Source: Nitrospirota bacterium
Lineage (GTDB): Bacteria > Nitrospirota > Nitrospiria > Nitrospirales > Nitrospiraceae
Direction: 5' to 3'
DNA: 5,223 nt
NCBI GenBank assembly: GCA_020028595.1
Contig: JAIBHQ010000116.1
Coordinates: forward strand, 1 to 5,223
The stretch's first letter is position 1. Each line of letters begins with the position of its first letter. The translations under genes and the position numbers were made by a program. This document shows, piece by piece, positions 1-5,002 of the stretch. Below the pieces are notes generated by a model. It saw only the letters and a program-made list of their open reading frames with translations. It was not told the DNA's origin and made no database searches.

Positions 1-1389
1 CGGACGGAACCGGTCGGCACCCGGTTGCTGCTCACCGGAGGCGCGCTGACGAAATGTGAAGAAACGGCTGCCGCGCCCGGCACGCAGATCGACGTCGAAG
101 AGCTGTTCTTCAACACGCCTGCCCGCAAGAAATTTCTCAAAACGACGACGACGGAGTTCTCCCACATCTGTCAGGCCGTCCAGCAGGCCGCGCTGGCCTG
201 GCCAGGCACGCGATTTCGCCTGACGCACAACGGGCAGGATGTGGCGGACTATCCGGCTGCGGCTTCGCGGCGCGACCGAATCTTACAGGTCTATGGGATG
301 CGATTTGTGGAGCAGTCGGCGGCCGTGTCCGGGGAGCGCGCCGGGATACGGGTGGAGGGGTTGACGATCCAGCCGATGCACAGCCGCGCCGGCCGGAATC
401 CACAGGAACTCTTCGTCAACCGGCGTGCCGTCAAGAACGCCGCGGTGTCGCACGCGGTCTATGACGCATACGGAACGTATCTGGCGAAGGGGCAGCATCC
501 GCAGTTCGTGCTGTTTCTCGATGTGGATTCCGAGCGGGTGGATGTCAACGTGCATCCGACGAAGCGGGAGGTGCGGTTCGCCGACCAGGACCTGGTGTTC
601 CAGGCGGTGCGGCAGGCTGTCCGGACGGCCATCGGCGCGGAGGCAAAACCTGAAGCTGCCAGCTATCAGCCGTCAGTTGTCAGCCACGAACCGGTTTTTT
701 CCGGAACAATGCCAGGACTGGATCAGCAAATGCTGGCGGGTATCACGGGCGGCGCATTGCCGGCCGGCAGCACGGTGCAGGAATCGTCCCGGGCCTATCC
801 GGCCGGAGTGGAGCGGGACATCATCCCGTTGGGACAGCTCAGCCGGACCTATCTTGTGGCGCAGGTGGGATCGGAGCTGCACGTCATCGATCAACACACG
901 GCGCACGAGCGGGTGCTGTTCGAACGGCTGTGCCGGGCCCGTCTCGGTCAGGCGCTGCCGGCTCAGCCGTTGCTGATTCCTGAAACGATCGATGTGCCTG
1001 CGCAGCACGCCGTGCTGTTACAGCGGCATCTGCCCGAGCTGGAACAGGCCGGGCTGACGATCGAACCGTTCGGTGCGCATACGTTCGTCATCCGCGCCGT
1101 GCCGGCGTTGCTGAAGCCGCTCGATTATGCCGCGCTGGTGCTGGATCTTGTGGACGATCTGTCGCAGTGGAACCAGACCTCACCTTTGGAGACGCGGCTT
1201 CGCTCCGTGATGGCGTCCCTGGCCTGCCACGGGGCGGTGCGTGCCGGCCGCGCGATGGAACTGCCTGAAATCAAGCGGCTGATCGAAGAGTGGGTGGACG
1301 AAGGCCTGCCGACCACCTGCCCGCACGGACGGCGCGTGGCGTTGCGCCTCCCCGAAGACGAGTTGGCCCGCATCTTCGGCAGAGCGTAA
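1..1389 (+). CDS. mutL: DNA mismatch repair protein MutL, endonuclease type (5' partial)
   Basis: MutL links MutS mismatch recognition to strand incision in mismatch repair. The frame is open from base 1 and ends at TAA 1387-1389, giving 462 residues. By alignment from memory with E. coli MutL, about 110 N-terminal residues holding the main GHKL ATPase motifs lie outside the window. Residues 36-46 carry the conserved FFNTPARKKF segment, and the transducer domain contains NVHPTKREVRF near residues 184-194. A low-complexity linker covers roughly 215-270. The C-terminal dimerisation domain has the endonuclease signatures: DQHTAHE at 297-303 with a further E308 (family motif DQHA-x2-E-x4-E, with Thr replacing the Ala), ACHGAVRA at 408-415, CPHGR at 440-444, and a terminal FGR at 459-461. 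These motifs belong to MutL of organisms without MutH nicking, so this protein probably nicks DNA itself. The linker contains a heptad DNA repeat at 655-689. The next gene, miaA, follows as in E. coli. Confidence 0.97.
   Translation, partial: RTEPVGTRLLLTGGALTKCEETAAAPGTQIDVEELFFNTPARKKFLKTTTTEFSHICQAVQQAALAWPGTRFRLTHNGQDVADYPAAASRRDRILQVYGMRFVEQSAAVSGERAGIRVEGLTIQPMHSRAGRNPQELFVNRRAVKNAAVSHAVYDAYGTYLAKGQHPQFVLFLDVDSERVDVNVHPTKREVRFADQDLVFQAVRQAVRTAIGAEAKPEAASYQPSVVSHEPVFSGTMPGLDQQMLAGITGGALPAGSTVQESSRAYPAGVERDIIPLGQLSRTYLVAQVGSELHVIDQHTAHERVLFERLCRARLGQALPAQPLLIPETIDVPAQHAVLLQRHLPELEQAGLTIEPFGAHTFVIRAVPALLKPLDYAALVLDLVDDLSQWNQTSPLETRLRSVMASLACHGAVRAGRAMELPEIKRLIEEWVDEGLPTTCPHGRRVALRLPEDELARIFGRA
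655..689 (+). repeat. One-armed heptad tandem array inside the mutL linker
   Basis: Five consecutive 7-base units are visible: GCTGCCA, GCTATCA, GCCGTCA, GTTGTCA, GCCACGA. The last is the most diverged. They fall in the flexible linker of MutL (about residues 219-230), where an insertion would be tolerated, and the 35 bases keep the frame with the flanking sequence. No inverted partner arm was found nearby, unlike the three intergenic arrays. The three middle units carry TCA at the same place, so the complementary strand has TGA, as in the right arms of the other elements. Confidence 0.65.
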
Positions 1390-1394
1390 CAACC

Positions 1395-1493
1395 AGTGAT
1401 GAGTTATGAGTGATCAGTGATGAGTTGCCGGATCATGGTGCGAGAATGACCAACCATTCGATACCCATCACGCATGACTCGTCACTCATCACT
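1395..1493. repeat. Inverted heptad-array element between mutL and miaA (unit AGTGATG)
   Basis: The left arm at 1395-1429 reads AGTGATG, AGTTATG, AGTGATC, AGTGATG, AGTTGCC. The right arm at 1466-1493 reads CATCACG, CATGACT, CGTCACT, CATCACT. The right arm reverse-complemented matches 1395-1422 at 23 of 28 positions, so the transcript could form a 28-base imperfect stem with a loop of about 43 bases (1423-1465). The element starts five bases after the mutL stop. Its loop contains the likely miaA start ATG at 1446, and its right arm is translated as part of the MiaA N-terminus. TGA occurs in all three + frames of the left arm (for example at 1397, 1407 and 1411). Confidence 0.8.
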
Positions 1494-2495
1494 CGCGCGA
1501 AGCCGCTCGTCGCCATCGTCGGCCCGACGGCGGTCGGGAAAAGCCACATTGCGGTTCTTGTCGCGAAGGCGCTGGGGACGGAGGTGTTGACCGCGGATTC
1601 CCGCCAGGTGTATCGCGGGATGGACATCGGCACGGATAAACCGTCTGCGGGAGAACGTCAGGGCGTTCCTCACCGGTTGATCGATCTGGTCGATCCCGAT
1701 CAGCCGTTCAATACGGGGGAGTTTCGCCGGCACGCCGTGGCTGAAATTACCCGGCTGCATCACGAGGGGAAAGTCCCGCTTCTGGTCGGCGGGACTGGGC
1801 TCTATGTGCGGACGGTGCTGCGTGGCTTGTGGGAAGGGCCTCCGGCCGACTGGGAGTTTCGCCGGAGACTGGCTCGGGACGCGGATGCGAACGGGGCGGA
1901 CTGGCTCTACCGGCAGCTGGTTCAGGTGGATCCGGAATCCGCCAGCCGGCTGCACCCCAATGATCACGCGAAGGTCATTCGAGCCCTGGAAGTCTTTCAT
2001 CTGCTGGGCCGTCCGTTGTCGGAAGAACACAAGCGGCATGCCTTTGCCGACCGGCCGTTCGCGCCGCTGCTCATCGGCCTCACCCGCGAGCGGCCCTCTC
2101 TCTATCGGCGTGTCGATGACCGGGTCGAACTGGAATTGGCCAAGGGCCTGGTGGAGGAAACCCGCAGCTTGATGAGCAAAGGCTACGGGCGGGATCTGGG
2201 TTCGATGAAAGGGCTGGGGTACAAGCAGATGGCCGGCTATCTCGCCGGCGACTACGACTATGAGGAAGCGGTTCGCCGCCTCAAGCGCGATACCCGGCAC
2301 TTTGCCAAGCGTCAACTGACCTGGTTCCGCAAGGAGCCGGGGATGATGTGGCTGTCGATTGAAGATACAGAGACACCGGCGCAGGTTGCCGACCGGATCG
2401 TCGGCGAGGCGGGGCGGTTTCTAGCGCAACTGGAGGCTGACAAGCTGACAAGCAGCAAGCCGGAAAGGGAAGAGTTTCGTCACTTGTCAGCTTGA
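1446..2495 (+). CDS. miaA: tRNA dimethylallyltransferase MiaA
   Basis: MiaA transfers a dimethylallyl group from DMAPP to N6 of A37 in tRNAs reading UNN codons. Numbered from ATG 1446 (349 residues), the P-loop GPTAVGKS is at 26-33, DSRQVYRGMDIGTDKP at 51-66 contains the family's catalytic Asp (D51), GGTGLY is at 115-120, and the tRNA-contacting RDTRHFAKRQLTWFRKE is at 281-297. The start is uncertain. ATG 1446 has no good Shine-Dalgarno, and GTG 1410 and TTG 1425 are in-frame alternatives, also poorly supported. The protein is about 35-45 residues longer than typical MiaA. Both extra ends are repeat-encoded: residues up to about 16 come from the right arm of the 1395-1493 element, and the last 20 or so come from the element at 2436-2513, which also supplies the TGA stop. 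The preceding mutL gene matches the classic mutL-miaA order. Confidence 0.95.
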   Translation: MTNHSIPITHDSSLITRAKPLVAIVGPTAVGKSHIAVLVAKALGTEVLTADSRQVYRGMDIGTDKPSAGERQGVPHRLIDLVDPDQPFNTGEFRRHAVAEITRLHHEGKVPLLVGGTGLYVRTVLRGLWEGPPADWEFRRRLARDADANGADWLYRQLVQVDPESASRLHPNDHAKVIRALEVFHLLGRPLSEEHKRHAFADRPFAPLLIGLTRERPSLYRRVDDRVELELAKGLVEETRSLMSKGYGRDLGSMKGLGYKQMAGYLAGDYDYEEAVRRLKRDTRHFAKRQLTWFRKEPGMMWLSIEDTETPAQVADRIVGEAGRFLAQLEADKLTSSKPEREEFRHLSA

Positions 2496-2513
2496 AGCTT
2501 GGTGCTTGTCAGC
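2436..2513. repeat. Inverted 7/8-base array element across the miaA stop (unit GCTGACAA)
   Basis: The left arm at 2436-2460 reads GCTGACAA, GCTGACAA, GCAGCAA, GC. The right arm at 2484-2513 reads TTGTCAGC, TTGAAGC, TTGGTGC, TTGTCAGC, which is complementary in type. The loop is about 23 bases (2461-2483). The left arm lies wholly inside the miaA frame and the right arm supplies the miaA stop codon (2493-2495). The right arm ends three bases before the mtnP Shine-Dalgarno. The unit length varies between 7 and 8. No T-run follows, so it does not look like a standard intrinsic terminator. Confidence 0.75.
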
Positions 2514-2516
2514 TCA

Positions 2517-2523
2517 AGAGGAG
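2517..2523 (+). promoter_or_regulatory. Shine-Dalgarno of mtnP that decides its start
   Basis: AGAGGAG lies nine bases before ATG 2533. It is the strongest ribosome-binding site in the window and selects 2533 over the upstream in-frame TTG at 2506, which lies inside the repeat arm. Confidence 0.8.
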
Positions 2524-2532
2524 AAACGGTTT

Positions 2533-3420
2533 ATGGCGGGGAAGGCGACGAAACTGCGGGCCGACATCGGCATCATCGGCGGCAGCGGCCTCTATAATAT
2601 GGAGGGACTGTCGGGCGTCCGTGAAGTGCGGGTCCGAACTCCATTCGGGGAGCCGTCGGACGCGCTGATCGTGGGCACGCTCGATGGGGTGCCGGTGGCA
2701 TTTCTGTCCAGGCACGGACGCGGGCACCGGATTGCGCCCACCGACATCAATTACCGCGCAAACATCTATGCGCTGAAAACGCTCGGCGTGGCGCGGGTCA
2801 TTTCTGTGAGCGCCGTGGGAAGCATGAAGGAGACGCTCAAGCCGGGGCATGTCGTCCTGCCGGATCAGTTCATCGACCATACGAAGCGCCGGGCCGGCAC
2901 GTTTTTTGAGAAGGGGATCGTTGCGCACGTGGCATTCGCGGATCCGGTCTGCGGCGCGTTGAGCCAGGCGCTGCGCAAGGCCGCGAACGGCGCCGGGGCG
3001 ACGGTGCATCACGGCGGCGTCTACCTCTGCATCGAAGGCCCCCAATTTTCCTCCCGGGGAGAATCGCTCCTCTACCGGCAGTGGGGGGTGGATGTCATCG
3101 GGATGACGAACATGCCGGAAGCGAAGCTGGCGCGCGAGGCGGAACTGTGTTACGCCACCATGGCGCTCGTGACGGACTATGATTGCTGGCATGCCAGCGA
3201 GGAATCGGTGACGGTCGAGATGATCCTGGCCACGTTGCACAACAATGTTGCGCAAGCCAGGCGCGTTCTGCGCGCGGCCGTGCCTGCCATTGCGGAGTTG
3301 CGGACGTGTCCATGCGGGAGCGCGTTGCAGTACGCCATCGTCACGGCACCGGAGCGGATTTCCGTCGCCATGCGCAAGCGGCTGCAGCCGCTGATCGGGA
3401 AGTATCTTGCAAAGAAGTAA
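2533..3420 (+). CDS. mtnP: S-methyl-5'-thioadenosine phosphorylase (MTAP family)
   Basis: The enzyme cleaves 5'-methylthioadenosine with phosphate into adenine and 5-methylthioribose 1-phosphate, recycling the by-product of polyamine and related SAM-dependent pathways in the cytoplasm. The 295-residue product is close to the family's usual length. The phosphate site GGSGLY is at 16-21 (Ser18 where human MTAP has Thr18). RHGRGH is at 60-65, EGPQFSSRGE at 168-177, MTNMPEA at 191-197, and TDYDCW at 214-219. The two Asp residues D215 and D217 match the adenine-selecting pair of MTAP, favouring MTA over the 6-oxopurine nucleosides used by PNP. A CPC (CxC) motif sits at 259-261, as reported for archaeal MTAP/PNP enzymes. 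ATG 2533 is chosen for its strong Shine-Dalgarno. The TAA stop is also the first unit of the next heptad array. A specificity shift to inosine-type substrates cannot be excluded from sequence alone. Confidence 0.92.
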   Translation: MAGKATKLRADIGIIGGSGLYNMEGLSGVREVRVRTPFGEPSDALIVGTLDGVPVAFLSRHGRGHRIAPTDINYRANIYALKTLGVARVISVSAVGSMKETLKPGHVVLPDQFIDHTKRRAGTFFEKGIVAHVAFADPVCGALSQALRKAANGAGATVHHGGVYLCIEGPQFSSRGESLLYRQWGVDVIGMTNMPEAKLAREAELCYATMALVTDYDCWHASEESVTVEMILATLHNNVAQARRVLRAAVPAIAELRTCPCGSALQYAIVTAPERISVAMRKRLQPLIGKYLAKK

Positions 3421-3504
3421 AAAGTGAAAGGTGAAAAGTGAAAAGCGGGCTGGTGACAAAGTTCCGGGCCGATAACCTTTTACCTTTTACGTTTCACCTT
3501 TCAC
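3417..3504. repeat. Inverted heptad-array element between mtnP and pfkB (unit GTGAAAA)
   Basis: The left arm at 3417-3444 reads GTAAAAA, GTGAAAG, GTGAAAA, GTGAAAA. The right arm at 3477-3504 reads CTTTTAC, CTTTTAC, GTTTCAC, CTTTCAC. Bases 3424-3444 match the reverse complement of 3484-3504 at 18 of 21 positions, leaving a loop of about 39 bases. The first left unit supplies the mtnP stop (TAA 3418-3420), and the following units place TGA at 3425, 3432 and 3439, one in each frame. Variation between GTGA and GTAA keeps a stop codon at the same unit position. The right arm ends directly before the pfkB ribosome-binding site. This element fills nearly all of the 97-base gap, and no separate promoter is recognisable in it. 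Confidence 0.85.
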
Positions 3505-3505
3505 T

Positions 3506-3509
3506 GGAG
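3506..3509 (+). promoter_or_regulatory. Shine-Dalgarno of the kinase fusion gene
   Basis: GGAG lies eight bases before ATG 3518 and one base after the end of the right repeat arm, supporting 3518 as the start. Confidence 0.7.
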
Positions 3510-3517
3510 TTGTAGAG

Positions 3518-5002
3518 ATGGGCAAGCTCTTGGTGGTCGGTTCCGTGGCGTTGGATACGGTTCAGACGCCGTTCGGTCAGGCGGAAGACGTGCTGGGCGG
3601 CTCCGCCACCTATTTTTCGACGGCGGCGAGCTATTTCACAAGCGTGGATTTGCTCGCGGTCGTCGGCGAGGATTTCGCCGATCAGCACGTGATGTTTCTC
3701 AAGAGCCGTGGGATCGACCTGACGGGACTGGAGCGGCGGCCCGGCAAGACCTTTCGATGGAAGGGCGAGTACACGTATCAGATGAACGAAGCGCATACGC
3801 TCGACACCAAGCTGAACGTGTTCGAGACCTTCCGTCCGAAGATTCCGGAATCGCACCGGGCGCCGTCCATGCTGTTTCTCGGCAACATCGATCCGGAGTT
3901 GCAGCTCGACGTGCTCCGCCAGGTGAAGCGGCCGGCGCTGATCGCCTGCGACACGATGAATTTCTGGATCGAACGCAAGCGCGAGGCGCTCTGGAAGGTG
4001 CTCGAGCAGGTGGATGTGCTGATCGTGAACGACGCGGAGGCGCGGGCGCTCGGCGGCCATTCGAGCCTGGTGCAGGTCGGCAAGACGATCCTCGCACGCG
4101 GGCCGAAGCATCTGATCGTCAAGCGCGGGGAATACGGGGTCTTGATGTTCAATCACAAGCAGACGTTCGGCGCTCCCGCGTTTCCGCTGGAGCAGGCCAA
4201 GGACCCCACGGGGGCCGGCGATACGTTTGCCGGCGGGTTCGTGGGCTATCTGGCGGCGACGGGGAACGTGTCCGAAGCCGCCTTCCGGCAGGCGGTGATC
4301 TTCGGCAGCGTGATGGCCTCCTTTACCGTGGAAGCCTTTAGTCTTGACCGGCTGCGCGTCCTCGCCGGTGTGTGTCTCGGCTTGCTGGCCGCGGCCGGCT
4401 GCGTGTCCGAGGAGCGCAAGAAGAAAGCGGACGGCTACTATCAGGAAGGCGTGGCCGTCCTCAACACCGATCAGCAAAGCGCCTACGTGGCCTTCGAGAA
4501 GGCGCTGAAGGAAAATCCGCGCCACCGGGACGCGCACTATTACGTGGCGTTTATTTACGCCAACCAGGAGAAATTCGATCAGGCTGAGGCCGAAATCCGG
4601 GAAGCGATCCGTATCGATCCGGACTATCCTGATGCCTACAATTTCCTGGGCCAGGTATTGATCAAGCAAAATCGCCGGCAGGAAGCCATTGCCGCCTTTC
4701 GCAAAGCGGTGAGCTACTCGCTCTATTCGACGCCAGATGTGGCGTACTACCAGTTGGGCCTCGCGCTGGAGATGGAAGGGGACATGCAGAACGCGAAGCA
4801 GGCGTTCGAGGATGCGCTGAAAGTCACTCCGTCCAACGTGCCGCAGGCGATGGTGTATTTGGAACTGGGACGGGTGCACTACAGGCTGGGCGAGGACGGC
4901 AAGGCGCGCGAAGCGCTGGCACGTGCCGTGACGCTGGACAAGGACAAAACCGGGGCGGTTTCGGCGGAGGCCAAAACCTTGATGGAGCGGCTCAAGCGAT
5001 GA
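3518..5002 (+). CDS. PfkB-family kinase fused in frame to a PilF-like TPR lipoprotein
   Basis: One open frame of 494 codons joins two proteins normally expected to be separate. Residues 1-280 are a ribokinase/PfkB-family sugar or nucleoside kinase: GSVALD at 8-13, the first-signature glycine pair GGSATYF, and the second signature DPTGAGDTFAGGF at 229-241 with D235 as the expected catalytic base. Its substrate is unknown; placement after mtnP hints at nucleoside or methylthioribose chemistry. The kinase stops after FSLDRLR, where relatives (recalled) continue for about 25-30 more residues. Residues 281-295 form a hydrophobic stretch ending in LAAAGC, like a lipoprotein signal and lipobox (Cys295; the -3 Ala is weak). 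Residues 304-475 hold about five TPRs, and SLYSTPDVAYYQLG at 401-414 resembles PilF/PilW type IV pilus lipoproteins. The downstream rodZ supports that reading. In-frame internal starts (ATG 4313, GTG 4328, GTG 4370) have no convincing Shine-Dalgarno. The fusion could be a real deletion or an assembly join. Confidence 0.85.
   Translation: MGKLLVVGSVALDTVQTPFGQAEDVLGGSATYFSTAASYFTSVDLLAVVGEDFADQHVMFLKSRGIDLTGLERRPGKTFRWKGEYTYQMNEAHTLDTKLNVFETFRPKIPESHRAPSMLFLGNIDPELQLDVLRQVKRPALIACDTMNFWIERKREALWKVLEQVDVLIVNDAEARALGGHSSLVQVGKTILARGPKHLIVKRGEYGVLMFNHKQTFGAPAFPLEQAKDPTGAGDTFAGGFVGYLAATGNVSEAAFRQAVIFGSVMASFTVEAFSLDRLRVLAGVCLGLLAAAGCVSEERKKKADGYYQEGVAVLNTDQQSAYVAFEKALKENPRHRDAHYYVAFIYANQEKFDQAEAEIREAIRIDPDYPDAYNFLGQVLIKQNRRQEAIAAFRKAVSYSLYSTPDVAYYQLGLALEMEGDMQNAKQAFEDALKVTPSNVPQAMVYLELGRVHYRLGEDGKAREALARAVTLDKDKTGAVSAEAKTLMERLKR
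4340..4405 (+). other. Fusion junction: kinase end to internal lipoprotein signal
   Basis: This stretch encodes residues 275-296 of the fusion. Kinase-like sequence (SLDRLR) passes without a stop or a Met codon into a hydrophobic core and LAAAGC, followed by charged residues EERKKK. A stand-alone lipoprotein would begin with Met and basic residues just before the hydrophobic core, so its start appears to have been lost together with the kinase tail and the stop codon. The run CGGCTGCGC at 4349-4357 is a plausible place for a microhomology join; this is inference. Confidence 0.6.

Noticed and set aside
1410..1445. GTG 1410 as the miaA start
   Set aside because: It lies inside the left repeat arm with no good Shine-Dalgarno and would add 12 repeat-derived residues. 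It cannot be excluded, but ATG 1446 is preferred.
1395..1493. CRISPR-like array
   Set aside because: Units are 7 bases, contiguous and without spacers, and the arms are inverted.
2506..2532. TTG 2506 as the mtnP start
   Set aside because: It falls in the repeat arm, and the strong AGAGGAG at 2517-2523 is placed for ATG 2533.
1482..3459. Long - strand open frames opposite miaA and mtnP (1482-2315 and 2509-3459)
   Set aside because: They lie opposite well-supported conserved genes, and their translations show no family motifs.
3424..3504. Intrinsic terminator after mtnP
   Set aside because: The stem is AT-rich and imperfect, the loop is about 39 bases, and no T-run follows. The ribosome-binding site of the next gene comes directly after.
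4340..4600. Frameshift hiding the missing kinase C-terminus in another frame
   Set aside because: The other + frames here (for example 4372-4587) give only R/G-rich shadow peptides with no kinase-like tail.
3494..4879. 461-codon open frame on the - strand opposite the kinase-TPR gene
   Set aside because: Its product has no recognisable domain and is rich in R, H and L as expected for an antisense shadow of a GC-rich gene. The + strand carries clear kinase and TPR motifs throughout.
4328..5002. Separate TPR lipoprotein gene starting at GTG 4328 inside the kinase frame
   Set aside because: The peptide would have a passable signal sequence, but no Shine-Dalgarno precedes it and the kinase frame has no stop, so the single fused frame is the simpler reading. 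Internal initiation remains possible.
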